A stretch of DNA of 64,000 nt from Actinomucor elegans (GCA_026027325.1 JAMSLZ010000022.1:178071-242070); one strand, 5' to 3'. Shown: positions 11,609 through 23,767, counted from the stretch's first letter. A program made the numbers and translations. The notes: a model not told the origin generated them from the letters alone.

Positions 11609-13474
11609 ATGAATGAGGAAACGCCTTTACTACAAAAACAAGCTACTTGCAACCTTTCCGAACACACAGTAACAGCTACATGCTGCTCATTAAAAAAAAA
11701 GAAAAAACAACCTGTTTGTAATGAGCTACCTCCTATCAATGACCAAGATTATTGCTTTTTGGCAGATCAGAAATGGGAATACAAATCCATTGCGCTCATG
11801 TGTGCCATCTTTTTGGCTGGTAATGTACCATTTTTCTAATTGATAAACTCGATATTTATCTGTTGTGCCATAGTTGGAAGCCATTTTGCTGCTCATACCC
11901 TAGGTGCCATGAAAAATACCATCAAAACTGTAATATATCAATAGATACAAATGGCTGCCTTTCTTTTCTCATCTGGTTTAATAGGAATTTGGTATCAGCA
12001 ATTCACAATATGGCGTAATCCAATCCAGTGTAGCTATTGTCAATACTGTTCTACCAGTGATAGGTGGTATCTTTATTGATGCTTTTGGTACAATTCCTGG
12101 TGCTCTTATCACTACACTGCTAATTACTTCGGGCAATGTCTTGGTAGCCCTATCTACTTCATCAAAAAATCTTTACATGATGATCTTTGGCCGTATATTG
12201 TATGGCATTGGTAGTGGTACCGTAGTTATTGTACAAGAAACTATCTTGACTCAATGGTTTCGCGGAAGAAGTTTAGCTGCTGTCGTAGCTCTCATGTTGA
12301 CTGTGAGTCGTTTAGTAAGTATGCATATGTATATATATGTATTCGTAGTAAAACTAACTGTACGATAGGCTTCTTTTTGTGCACAAGCAACCATGATCCC
12401 TATTGCCAATTGGACTGGGTGGTACGGCTATAGTTTATGGGTAAAGCAATACACTCTCCGACTTTACAAAAGACTTACACAATATCTAGTTCTCTGCTTC
12501 TCTTTGTATTCTTTCTATGATTGTTGTTTTTGTCTATATTGGACTGCTCAAGACTGTAGCTAGCACTACGATACACTGTAGAAAGCAGATTGAAGTCATT
12601 AAGCGTAAAAAGTCCTTTAGTTGGTCAAAGCTCTTGTTTTTACCCCATTCTTTCTGGTTAATTGCTTCTATGGAGTTCTTACTTGGCGGTGGATGGGGTT
12701 GCTTCTTACATATCAATAGGTAATTCAACGAAATAGCTTAGTTATAGATTACCAACTAAAGCATTTCAATAGTGAGTATGTCAAGTTCAAGTTCAATTAT
12801 AGCGATGCACGTGCTGCAGCTACAGCTAGCGTAGCTCAAATACTACCTGTGGTTTTGATGCCCTTCTTGGGTGTCTGCGTAGATCGATTTGGAAAGCGTA
12901 CCTGGATGAGTAAGTCTTTGATCACGTTTATTGAATGAAATAGCTAATATACATTCTGCTAGTGATTGGAAGTGGTCTAGCTATGCTATGCTCAATGCTT
13001 CTCTTAGAATTCACAGATATGCTACCGCTATTTGGCATGCTATTATTCAGCATCAGTTTATCACTGGGTCCTGTAGGTCTTGTTTCTTCTGTTCCTGTTA
13101 TTCTACCACTATCCTTAGTAGGTACAGGTATGGGGCTAGTCAAATCTAGTACCAATATTGGTGCTGCTCTATTTGATATCGCCACTGGGTTATTGCAAGA
13201 CGCTGATGCCCACAAAGGGTATGACGGCGTGATTCTGTTTTTTATTACTGTTTCAACCCTGGCAGTGATTGCAGGCATTGTGCTTTGTGTCCTGGATTAT
13301 TCCATCTATCATTCCATCTTGGACAGATCTGCACGAGAAGCACATCGTTCCAATGAAAACAAGCTTAGTACAGCACCCTTGAAGCGACTAAAGTCCAATT
13401 ATATTTATGGAGCTTTGTACTTTACCCTGTGCTGTACTAGTTGGATCTTGTTCTTTAGATTTATTATGGCTTAA
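11609..13474 (+). CDS. MFSD1-like major facilitator transporter
   Basis: Seven exons (11609-11819, 11874-11929, 11985-12314, 12369-12440, 12490-12719, 12773-12909, 12963-13474) encode 515 aa with about 12 hydrophobic segments. The exon 2-3 join gives AMKNTIKTEFGISNSQYG, then SSVAIVNTVLPVIGGIFIDA and GRILYGIGSGTVVIVQE, the characteristic first-half pattern of MFSD1-type carriers. Exon 6 supplies a second-half VCVDRFGKR loop. The start MNEETPLL was chosen because it carries an acidic dileucine motif (EETPLL) of the kind that sends MFSD1 proteins to lysosomes. A vacuolar or endosomal location is therefore inferred. Mammalian MFSD1 exports dipeptides from lysosomes; substrate here is unknown. An in-frame upstream ATG at 11507 would add 34 residues but lies in sequence that looks like 5' UTR. 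Confidence 0.85.
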
Positions 13475-14777
13475 GTCATTAGATAACCCTACCCCTTCTT
13501 TGTATATAGTTACCATCATACCTTTTACTTTTATTGAAAAAAATAAATCTTTGCTTTGAAACAAAGCTATTCTTCTGCTTTCATCTGTGTTATTTTCAGG
13601 ACTCAGTGGAGAAGCGAGTTACTAATGTATATCCATATTATAATCAGATTTATGAATTGAATTACTATTCAGTCATGAGCTTTATACACTGATTTGCATT
13701 CAGCTTGCAGTTCTATTCTTATTGGTCCTCGCATAATCAATCAATTGTATGATGTTTTAAATCACTAATCTTTGTACATATTCACATAAAGGTGAAGTAG
13801 ATCACCAATTCTTAGATTTAATATAGAATAACGTATGACACTTTTAATGAATAAACTGTTTTTGGTCGATTTTACAGTCGATCAAGCATCAAATAGATGC
13901 TTTCTTTAGAACTTCAACATTCCTTCTAGAATAACCAAGAACTTTAATACACGTGTAACTTTTAGTCCTAGTACAGGAAAAACGTGTTCTTTCTAATTAA
14001 CTAGCCTGTATGCTATACAATTTACAGATATTGAAAGATTCTACTGACATATAAACGAACAGGAGCGGAGATAACATCGGAGATACAGACGAAGCCTTGG
14101 CTATTTCAATAAGCTTCACAAAGAAGCCTTTTTATATTCAATGAAACGAAACAACTCAATGGTTTTCAGGGATAAATACAGATTTTTTCCAATGAACAAA
14201 GCTTCAAAGCAAGATATCAAATGACATGACTTCAAAGCTATAATGATTGAGGTAGTTTGGACTGTAATGTTTCAAGTTTGATTAGATGTAAATACACTAG
14301 CAAATTTGCTTCTGATTGAATTATAAAGTACCTTTCTTTACCTTCTACACCTTTATATTAGTATTAAGAAGCGATTATATGAGATTACATGTAAAACATA
14401 CATCAAAAACTCTAACTTTCTTTTTCATGTGTGCAACGACGTTTGATTCGTTAATCAAATTTTTTTTTTTCCATCAGCTTTTGAAACATACGATCAGTAT
14501 CAGTACTCCTTTTTAATAAAAGCTGCAAAACACCGTGCTCTTATACTTTAACTCATTAATATGCCAAGATCTCTCAATGAAGTTTCCTGCCGTTATCTAT
14601 TCGTCTTGTGTGACAAACTATGCATAGCTTCTTACTGGACAAGATAAGTGGACGGAAAAACAAGGACGCCCAGAGCAGCCGTCAGCCAATCAAACATGCT
14701 GATTGATTCCTATATAAATTTGATTCATTTTAATTTTTTTCTTCTTCTTTTCCTTCTCCATTTTTGCTTTGCTCAAT
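13475..14777. other. Intergenic region
   Basis: About 1.3 kb between two plus-strand genes. Apart from the TATA element at 14711-14718, I see only AT-rich, non-coding-looking sequence. An open frame at 14316-14516 has no recognisable content. Confidence 0.5.
14711..14718 (+). promoter_or_regulatory. TATA-box candidate of the F-box gene
   Basis: TATATAAA lies about 60 nt upstream of the chosen start codon at 14778, with a T/C-rich tract (ttttttcttcttcttttcct) between them. Spacing fits a fungal core promoter. Confidence 0.5.
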
Positions 14778-16341
14778 ATGTACTCAAAAAGAAAAGGAAC
14801 GATGGCAGCCGTAAGAGCGCAGCAGAGGGCTCGATGTCATAATCAACAGTTTTTGTCTTCATTAACAAAGACAAAAGATAACCAACAACAACATCGCTCA
14901 TTCCCATTACCACCTGAATTACTCTTTGAAATTCTAAGTTATGTCAGCAATTGCCAAGCAACATTACATGCTGCTTCACTTGTTTGCAAGCAATGGCTAT
15001 ATTGTACTGCACCTATTTTGTATTGCCATCCTCAAATCAACGATACTTATCGCTGGGCCATCTTTATCTTGACCTTAACCAGAGAACGCATGTCTTTCTT
15101 TTATGGTGATCTTATTCGCTCTATTGATTTATCTTCAGGAAAGTCAATAGGTAAGAACTTTGTTGTAGTAGTTAGTCGCTTGTAATACTGAGTATATATT
15201 TATAGAGGCCATGAAAGATCAAGAGTTTTATAGAAGATTATCAGATACCAATGAAAGTCAGTCACAGACACAACCAGCTACCGGCGAGCAACTTATCTAT
15301 CCTAACTTTACCAGCAATCGATCCACCTATCCTAATCTCACTGTAGGAACGATTTCAAATTTTGCTCATCCGCCTATTAATAGAGAGCAGCAAGAACAAG
15401 AACATCTCGGTAAAGGACTCCCATTCATTATCGTTTCAACGTCTTCTTTGATTCAACTTTCTCTTACCTGTAAAAACATTACTACCCTCAATTTGTCTTA
15501 TACAAGTCTGTTGTATGATAGCCAAGTAGCGGAAACTGGCGAGTATTTATCAACGTTACAGCGCTATTCAGCTCAGCCGGGACTGACTCATATTCAAATA
15601 CCGATCGAGGATGCTATTGAAGCTATTGGCACCCAATGTTCACAGTTGCAAGAAGTCAAGATACAACGATGTGAATGGGTGACGGCGCATGTTATCTGGA
15701 TGTTTGTTTATCATTGTTCAAGCTTGAAGCGTTTGGATGCTAGACGATCCACGAAATGTACAGTGAAGCGATTGATTTCCAGTCCGTTGGAAGTATCTAA
15801 TGGCAACCTGTCTTTAAATGAATCTTATCCTACAACAACCGTATCAGAAACGGCTGTACGCGAGTATCAACATTTATTAAGTCAAAGAAGGCTTCAACAG
15901 CAACGAGACGAAATGAACTTTCAAGACCAATTCAACTCAAACAATGAATTTATTCACTTTGGTCTTAACGGTAAAAAAAAAAAAAAGAAACGCATTCTTT
16001 TTATTATTGAATGATGAACTGATTATGTTTTTGTTATAGAAGAATCAGGTTTATTCGAGCCAGTAGAGATTATCGATGATGGAAGGAATGACTTGGACCT
16101 GCAATTAGCAGAAGAAGAAGCAATTGCAATGCATCAACTAAACACTCATTGGCTTGCACCTCCTTCCGCTGAATCGGCTATCGGTAGAAGGCCTCCATCA
16201 CCTACGCATCAACAAATAGCCGCCAGCGGTAATAATGACGCATCAACGACTAAGTCCTTGCAAGATATGGTCCATGACATTATCATGGACGCAAAAGACC
16301 TTGGTGCAGCTGACTTGAATTGGCTTCAAGACTATTATTAA
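14778..16341 (+). CDS. F-box protein, possibly with leucine-rich repeats
   Basis: Three exons (14778-15150, 15206-15970, 16040-16341; introns 55 and 69 bp) encode 479 aa. Residues about 40-85 (FPLPPELLFEILSYVSNC, ASLVCKQWLYCTAPILY) form a clear F-box, the adaptor that links substrates to Skp1-Cullin ubiquitin ligases. Downstream, leucine-patterned segments (LIQLSLTCKNITTLNLSY, QLQEVKIQRCEWVTAHVIW, SSLKRLDARR) look like a few diverged leucine-rich repeats that could bind substrate. The C-terminal third is acidic, Gln-rich and probably disordered. The initiator at 14778 is the first ATG of the frame. A second in-frame ATG nine codons downstream is possible. Confidence 0.78.
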
Positions 16342-16668
16342 CTGTGCTGTCACTCATACCTTTGATTTATATATATATATATTTTCCATGTACATATCAT
16401 ATTCAGCATAACTTTTACCATATAATATCTTTATATTACAGAATAAAAAAAAAAAGAAATTCATATTCCATCATACAGATTGTTCATACTATCTATCATC
16501 TCCAAGTTCTAATCCGAATGGTACCAATGCAGTGGATTAGATTTTGACAGATATTGAATTTCCACCACAAACAGCCCTGGAGCATAGTCACAGTTAATTT
16601 TTAATTTTTACCCATCCACCTACTCCACTTACCTTACTTGTCTTTTTCCTTATTTTTAAACAATACAA
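16342..16668. other. Short intergenic spacer
   Basis: About 330 bp of AT-rich DNA, including a (TA)n run near 16368-16382. No gene is seen. It probably carries the F-box gene terminator and the promoter of the small gene at 16669. Confidence 0.5.
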
Positions 16669-16932
16669 ATGGCTATTGGTAAAGCATTAGCAGTTTCTTT
16701 TGGAGCATTAGCAGGTGGTGCCGCCGGTTTCTACTTTTTAGAAATGTACAAGATCAAATCTAAGGTAAAAATAAAAATAAAAAATAGAAAAACTAAGAAC
16801 CCAGATCTTTTTTGAATAAACTTAATCAAATCCCCATGCTTATAGGAAAAGCGATTAGCCATGTTATTGGAAAAGAAGCAAGAATATGAAACTAGTATAC
16901 ACAAAGGGCAAGGTGGAGAACCTTCTTCGTAA
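16669..16932 (+). CDS. Small single-pass membrane protein (60 aa), unknown
   Basis: Two exons (16669-16764 and 16846-16932, 81-bp intron ending ttatag) give 60 aa, missed by plain ORF scanning because each exon is under 100 bp. The N-terminus (MAIGKALAVSFGALAGGAAG, then FYFLE) forms one Gly/Ala-rich transmembrane helix. After it comes a charged helix (KRLAMLLEKKQEYE) and a polar tail. A pyrimidine-rich leader precedes the ATG, with an A-rich context (aatacaaATGG) favourable for initiation. Size and layout resemble small mitochondrial inner-membrane proteins such as assembly factors or complex subunits, but I recognise no family. The intron keeps the frame, the two halves make one coherent helix-plus-tail protein, and the sequence is unlike its AT-rich flanks. 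Confidence 0.65.
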
Positions 16933-18376
16933 TGAATGAATAGAACAAGTGCAATGAATAGAATATTACACACTTTTATATATAGCAGATCCTTGACCGA
17001 TTTCCTAAACATTCTCATTTTGTAAATAGAACTCTAATGAAAAAAAAAAAAATGAGCAATAAATGGGAAAGTACCCACTTTAGAAGCTTCATTAAAGGCT
17101 TGTTGTTTTTTTTTCTTTGTTAGTTTAGAGATACAATCAAAGAGATATTGCTTTTTAATATAATGATGTATTTGTTATCTTTTCAGGGCAGCTTATCTAT
17201 CAGCAAATCAGTGTGAACCGGCATCCAAGGTTTGAATTGCCTCTTTTAACCAATAAGAATTTAGTTTATGTCGAACCATATATGAGATTGCCTTGTGTGT
17301 CTGTACATTTGCGCTGCCTCATATTTTAACTATACGTTGGGCCATTGTTCTTGATCCCTTACTTTCTCTTTATATATATTATATCCTCTATTTTATCTAC
17401 ATATCTCTTTTACCAACAAAAAATATCTAATTAGTTTACTATGCTTATTTTATTTATATTCACCATACTTGTTCTATAATCGCCTAAGTTTTACAACAAT
17501 CACTGTTCTTTTGGTATGGAGCAGTACTGACTACTTTCCTGTCAACGATTGTACTACATCTGTCTTGTATAAAACACCATTTATTCTATTTTTATTTATT
17601 TCTCCATTCTTTCATTATACAGTTACTTTTAACAACGGCATTGATGAACAAACGCAATTATTACTTTCCTTATAAGACTTATTAGATGAATATCTATATA
17701 GTCATTATTCCTTTAATCTAAAAGGGTCACTAATTAAACCCGTTTCGAGACTTCACAAATTACAGTTGTATCTCAGGAATCACTACCAACAATGTATTTG
17801 TATTGATCTCCAGTTCTCGAAGAGTAAGATTACAAGCCTTTTGTTCTTGCTTAATATACTCTCCTCAAGCAAGTACTGTTTATTTCGTATCAGCCACAAG
17901 CTGTAACCCCACTCGCCAACCTCCGCACAATTTCGACTATTTACCCTGTAGATGGTAACGCTACTGATGGGCTCTAGCATTTCTTAGTGGGTTATGTCCT
18001 TCCCCACATGGAAATTCTAATTCGAAATCCTAGCTTACTGATTCTTGTTTCTCCATATATCAGATGGCGTTCGTAGGGCTTCCATATGTTTTCAGTCTTA
18101 CTCAAGGTTGGCTTAATGCCATGTATTTGTATAACCTTTACACACGCATTATTGTTTTCTTCTATGTTCATCTAGTTTCATCGCTCATCGATGCGTAAAC
18201 ATAGTATGTTTCTCAATAAATATCAAATTACTAAAAAAAAAAATAGTTGTTTTTAATTTTTCTCGAATATACTTCCAAAGCCATATGAACCATCTTTCTA
18301 GTTATAATAACTCTTACTTTTCTATTACACTATTGTTTTATTAAAAACAGCATTGCTCTTTGTCTACCTGGCTCTT
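16933..18376. other. Intergenic region up to the CACTA element
   Basis: About 1.4 kb without a supported gene. Open frames at 17469-17675 and, on the minus strand, at 16731-17018 and 17783-17980 lack recognisable content; the one at 16731-17018 overlaps the small gene antisense. The right boundary is the 3-bp target duplication CTT at 18374-18376. Confidence 0.55.
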
Positions 18377-18390
18377 CACTATGGGAAAAA
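18377..18390 (+). repeat. Left terminal inverted repeat of CACTA-1
   Basis: CACTATGGGAAAAA, preceded by the CTT duplication. A related terminus without a partner occurs at 33429. Confidence 0.9.
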
Positions 18391-18686
18391 AAAAGTGAAA
18401 TAAAGTGAATTCATGGCAAAATCAAGTGAATTTCAAGTGAATTAGTGCTTTCACCTGAATTTAAAGTGAAATAAAGTGAATTTCATGGCAACTTGGAAAC
18501 CAGGTTAATGCACCTTAACTTTTATTTCCATTATTTTTCCATGAATTTCCATGTTTCCCAATTGGAGTGAATATGGAGCTAGTTCGAGTAAATTGTATGT
18601 TAAACTAAACAGTGAAGCAGAGCTCTGGTTTCAACGAATATAAGACAGCATTGATAGTATAGAATAAATTTATATATGTACTTGGT

Positions 18687-21600
18687 TTAATAAGGTCTCC
18701 AAGCAACATATGTTTTGTCTTTATTTAATAAAGAAGGTATAAGTATAGCATATCCTATTATGTCCTTGGCTTTGATTATTTTCCATAGGAGCCTTTCTTC
18801 ATAGGGTTGCGTATAATAGCAGCATGTTTGACCATCAAACACTAAAGTCGTTTGATGTTGTAATAAGGCAAGTATTTGATCTTTCCATCTAATAAACTGC
18901 TTTACTTGGCCTATATTATATTGTAAGGACATAGTATCATCTGATATGTATGCAACTATCTTTTGGTTTTGTTTTCTTGAAGAAATATCAACGGTTTGGC
19001 CATTCCTCGTTTTACCGTAAGTATTAGAAGTAGAAACAGAGTACTCCTCTTCTGTTGAACTGGAACCATTATGATCGGCTAGATATTGCTGGATTAGATG
19101 CTTAATATCACACGTTGGAAATAATTGGTTGATTAAGTCAGCAGAAGAAGGTTTAAATACCATATCTTCATCAACACTATGGCTTTCAATTCCAATCTGC
19201 CAGTTTTTATACGCTTTTGTGTAGTGATCCATTAGAACAGTGACAGAGTTTTTTTGAGGATTTTGTTTAGACTTGATATGTCTTTTTACATCTTGAATAC
19301 TTCTTTCAAGAGTTCGGGCGCTTATCAATCTAAGTGGACCAAGCTGAAAAATAATATAGGACAAATGTTTTAGATAATGCTGGTTAATGGTAAATGTATC
19401 TTTTCCCATCTTCTGCAGTAAGAACGCATGCCATCTTTTTACTAATCTAGAATGAAAAGACGATATAAATTATCGAAAACTTAGCATAGCTGCACGTAGT
19501 AGTCTCTCAAAAAAAAAACTTACTCATCAATCCGTAACAGATCACTTGGATATATGTTGAATTTTTGGGTCAAAGTGCAGACCATGGATATTGATTTCAA
19601 AGCATTGCACGCATCATCAACAGCTTCCAGTACAGGAGAAGCTACCTTTCTCTTCTTTTTTCTATTTCTTTCGGTTTGGTAAATATCAGCATGTTGTTTT
19701 CGTAACGCCTCCACTACCAAAGTGGGTACTATGTACATTAAAAAATCAATCCAGTCAACGCTACGAGATTGGCCTGATTTGGAAGAAATATCTAAGTGAA
19801 GAAAAAAGCAAGGATATTAATTCATTGGAATAATTAGCATTAAGTTTCTTGAGTTAATCTCTAATACCTATAAATTGACCATCAATGGCTCCATTTGGAA
19901 GCATTCGTTGTATTTGAACCATTGCTCTGCCAATTTCTTCTCTATAGGCGTTCCGAAGGAACAAAGGGTTATAGTATCCGAATCTCTGAGAGTCATCCTT
20001 CATCATGGACCATATGTGCTTGGCTATATTCATTCCCCATAAGTGCATCTCATCTAATCCAAAAAATGAACATCCATGAAAGCTTTTTAATAATGCAAAT
20101 GGCAATTTCCCTTTGAGTGAAGTAGCCTAGATAGTTAATCAAATCATACTGCATTAGACACTGATACAGTTACTATTGTTTAATTTATTAAGCTTCTTAC
20201 CAAGTCACCGTTTTGATAATCCTCAGAAGTCCTTAATGGGTATTCAATGGGCTCTTGTGCTTCATTTGTTCCAGGAAAAACTATAGTCCTTTTTGATTTG
20301 GAATAAATGCCTTTGATCTTGCAAATGCGGCATCCATGGTAAGAATTATGGCCAGCATGTAAACATAGCTCTGATAGTCCAGGAATATCACCAATTATGT
20401 TTAATAAGTGGGCCTTTATACGGATGGAAGAGGTTCCTGTTTCGACAATAATGCCTTCTGTTTCCAAAACGAGAAGCTCCTGGATGGTAGGATAAAGGAA
20501 ACTAAAGATATCATAGGGTTTTCTCGGACCAGGTATGACGGCAACGATCAGTCTGTTTTCTGGATCAAATCTATAATAGAGCATTTAATTTATCCATTAA
20601 AGTTTCAGCGCCAAGTTATTTTGTTTTGTACCTTTGTTCTGGTGGTATATCATTAATAGTAAACATGATAATTGCCATACTATTATCACCTGTGTCAAAA
20701 GGATGGAATCCATCGTAATGGAACGAGAGCGAGAGGTTATAGTCTTCTTCGGCGTCACTATTTCTACTTTTAAAAGCGAATCCATCCAATATATCTCTCT
20801 CGCAGCCATCAAGCTCATCGGTTGAACTATACACAGAGCTACGCGTAGCTTTATATTTCAACTTCTTCCTATTCTTTTCAGACAGCATAAAATAGGCCAA
20901 CTGCTTACTAAGTGATAGTTGGTAATGCTTGGCTTTAGCTTCCATGATAGTTGATGTGGACGATGTCTCTTCATAACGATGTCTCTTGCAACTTAACCTA
21001 GGGCAAGCAGTTTGACTGTCACCAGGGTAATACATGTAGCACCCTTCAGGACACATGTCATATTTATCAGCTTGAAGTTGGATTATATGATTATTATTAA
21101 TGCTTTCGCATTTATACGGGCTGATGAATTTTAGATGTTCTATAAAAGAAAATAAGAATAGCAGTGAGCACACTGGTAGTAGTAAAGCAGCAAGATGGAA
21201 ATAATAACTATACCACTATTCATCTCAATTAAGTACTCATTGAAGAAGTTGAATATTTTTTCGGTCGTACTTTTTGATACATTGTTTTCTTTTAAGAGAT
21301 ACTTCAGTTCTAGACTTTTCCTCTCTGGAGGACTTAAAATATCCATGTACTGTTTACCATCGTCCTTGATTTTAAGCTGAATAGGATGGGTAATAGTATC
21401 TTTGAATTTGCTTAATCTAGAGTATATTTCTTCCACTGTGGTTTTTTTTATTGCGTCTTCTTCTATAGCGCCAACTGTTCGCCAACCTTCTTGTATTACC
21501 TTAGTTTTTTCTGAATTTTCTTCTTCATTCGCTATAGAGTCGCATTCATCCAAGCTGTTCATATCTACAGAGTTACTGAAATCACAGTGGCTTGTTCGTA

Positions 21601-21841
21601 AAATATCAGCAGGATTGTTATTTACAATATCAGTGCTTGATTGATGTTGCGTTTCATGGTTTAAAAGATCATCTGATACATAAGGGTTACTGGCGAAATG
21701 ACCTTGCTGAGATAGTGTAAGTTTCTGCTTTACTTGACTATATATATTGAAAGCACGTCGCATTCTGCAATTGATAATATGCCTTCTTATTTCTTTTTTA
21801 GTAAAGTACTGTTGACACACTGGGCAGTTTTCACCAGGCAT
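18687..21841 (-). CDS. Tnp2-like CACTA transposase (930 aa, six exons)
   Basis: Exons (minus strand) are 21841-21214, 21139-20632, 20570-20201, 20126-19868, 19791-19524 and 19446-18687. Their sum is a multiple of three with no internal stop. The N-terminus has a C2HC finger (CPVCQQYF..HIINC). Exon 2 has a second Cys cluster (MCPEGCYMYYPG..CPRLSC) and FHYDGFHPFD, which probably carries the first catalytic Asp. Exon 3 has IVAVIPGPRKP and HAGHNSYHGCRICK. Exon 4 has GLDEMHLWGMNIAKHIW, the usual D..H motif. Exon 6 has NQHYLKHLSYIIFQLGPLRL and then TLERSIQDVKRHI, with the expected catalytic Glu. This is the Tnp2/DDE arrangement of CACTA and Plavaka transposases, which cut and paste at CACT(A/G) ends. 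The start MPGENC was chosen directly ahead of the zinc finger; an upstream in-frame ATG at 21913 exists. Confidence 0.88.
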
Positions 21842-22454
21842 TATTCTTGTTGAAATAGGCGAAAGAGTAAAATAAAGGTAAAAGCGTTGGGACTCTGCAC
21901 GTATTATATGCACAGTTTTAGAGATGCGGTAAAAATTGAATAAAAAGCGAATAAATGAATTAAAACCGTTTTATGAGGTTTTATTGATCTAAAGTAAGTT
22001 TAGCTATCCTATCTAGCACGTATGTCTTGTATTTAGATTTCAAAGAAAATAGTCTCTTGGTAACAATCAAAGGTCTTTTTTAATATATGTTCACTCTGCA
22101 TTAATTGTCCTTTCAGCGGTGATCCAAACTTCCCTCTTTAGATGGATGGTTAGATGAAACCCATTCCTTAATATATATATGCAGAGTGCCATATGTGCGT
22201 TTCACCACAAGAGAGATATCAATATTCGAGCAAGGTTTGTTTATTACGCATAATTACGTTACATTAGCTCTAATAGGTTCTGATTTTTTGTATATGATAC
22301 CTAGCACTTCCTGGTAAGATTCTCCCGACACAGGCTATACCTATTAAGTTAAAGCCATTTTTAACTGCAGGGCTTATGATATAAAGATGGTTCCACTACA
22401 TGCATTTCTTTTGCACTCATTTCTTTCCATAAATTTTATAAAATCATTAGAATC

Positions 22455-23128
22455 ATGCCAGCTAACAGAAGACAAATTAGACAGACCAGCCAATCCAGTC
22501 AATCCAGCAGCAGAGAAAACGACAGAGATCTTAACAGTCAAATAAATCTACCTCCACCTTGGATGGAAGATTTTAAACAAGATCTCGTAAACTATTTCGA
22601 TGAAAAGCTTCAACCCTCTTTAAACATAGGAAGCTCAAAAACTATCCCAGTGCCAAAGAAGCAAAGGAGAGTAAATTCTAAAGTCTATATCCAATGCTTT
22701 TTAAAAGAACACCTAAAGGAGCCAGTGCCTAATGATGAAGATATCAGCAGCCTGATGGGAATACTTGATCAAGAAGCTTTCTCTTCAGTACTAACTTTTG
22801 CGCAGCAGAACCCAGAAGCTGCATGTAAAAGCTGGAGGCTGCTTTCTTCTCTTAATAAGCTCTCCATGATACAGTCGGCACTACAACAGTCGATAGCATC
22901 AGATGAACGGCTTGCTATCATCAACAAGTGTGTAAGATTTTGGCCTTGCGAGTTTCTTGTGCAAGAAAAATGGACTAACAGAAGCAAATATAACAGGAAG
23001 AAAGTGTAAGTGTACATTCTATAACTATTGCATATTGAATCAAAAGGAGAGAAAAATGAACACCCATTTGTAGGCTTCAAGCGGAAGGTGCGCAGTTAAG
23101 AAATGCAAGAAATCAAGGACTGCAGTAA
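22455..23128 (+). CDS. CACTA-1 accessory protein (TnpA-like?), 201 aa
   Basis: Exons 22455-23005 and 23074-23128 (68-bp intron with GTAAGT donor) encode 201 aa. Residues 1-30 are basic, Gln/Ser-rich and disordered. The remainder is helical and ends in a Lys/Arg-rich segment (KWTNRSKYNRKKV). I do not recognise a family. It lies inside the transposon, divergent from the transposase, in the position where plant CACTA elements carry a second gene for a protein that binds subterminal repeats. That role is inferred from position alone. The nearby subterminal 39-bp repeats would be natural binding sites. Confidence 0.65.
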
Positions 23129-23287
23129 TATATCAGTAAATATAATTAGCTTAATATTATATACCCATTTTGTATCGTTTATCTTATTGAATAAAGAGTC
23201 ATCATTACACATATGTTGTTTCATTATCTATACATGGTTAATACATGCAAAAAAGGTTGAAATATAAGTGGTTGAAATCATAGGAAG

Positions 23288-23482
23288 GTTAACATGCTTT
23301 TCGAGTGAATTGCAAGTGAATTGCAAGTTAACATGTTTTTCGAGTGAATTGCAAGTGAATTGCAAGTTAACATGTTTTTCGAGTGAATTGCAAGTGAATT
23401 GCAAGTTAACATGTTTTTCGAGTGAATTGCAAGTGAATTGCGAGTTAACATGTTTTTCGAGTTAATTTAAGGTGAATTTCGG
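23288..23482 (+). repeat. 39-bp tandem repeat array in CACTA-1 subterminal region
   Basis: About five direct copies of a 39-bp unit beginning GTTAACATGTTTTTCGAGTG and continuing with two GAATTGCAA segments. The first three to four copies are nearly identical. Diverged copies extend to about 23540, and inverted GAATTCACTCGAA motifs follow up to the terminus. The period is a multiple of three, so one frame stays open across the array (13-residue repeat), but this is a by-product and not a gene. Subterminal repeats of CACTA elements bind accessory protein or transposase. Confidence 0.85.
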
Positions 23483-23601
23483 GTTAACCTGATTTTCAAG
23501 TGAATTGCAGGTGAATTGCAAGTTAACTTGAATTCACTCGAAACGGCAACGATTCTCCTGCAAACCGAGTTAACTTGAAATTCACTCGAAATTCACTCGA
23601 A

Positions 23602-23615
23602 TTTTTCCCATAGTG
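23602..23615 (-). repeat. Right terminal inverted repeat of CACTA-1
   Basis: TTTTTCCCATAGTG, the exact complement of the left end, followed by the CTT duplication at 23616-23618. Confidence 0.9.
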
Positions 23616-23767
23616 CTTCGATCATATTCCATCGCCGCCTTCCAATAATAAGCATTTATAATCCATATACCGCCTGAAAATGTTGGAGCTTAAATAAATT
23701 CAAGTATGATGCATTGTTACTGGGGGTTTAATAAAAGACTTTTTCTTCATATCAACCCTGATCTATC

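Larger units (their letters stand above)
18377..23615 (-). mobile_element. Complete CACTA-type DNA transposon (CACTA-1, 5,239 bp)
   Basis: The ends are perfect inverted repeats, CACTATGGGAAAAA at 18377-18390 and its complement at 23602-23615. They are flanked by a 3-bp direct duplication CTT (18374-18376 and 23616-23618), the classic signature of CACTA/EnSpm transposition. Subterminal regions carry many GTGAATT-type motifs (18390-18500 on the left) and a 39-bp tandem array on the right. Inside are a six-exon Tnp2-like transposase on the minus strand and a divergently transcribed two-exon accessory gene on the plus strand, both open. An autonomous, possibly active element is likely. The strand given is that of the transposase. 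Confidence 0.92.

Noticed and set aside
23268..23465. 65-codon repeat protein over the 39-bp array
   Set aside because: The unit length is a multiple of three, so a frame stays open by chance; it has no start context and lies in transposon subterminal DNA.
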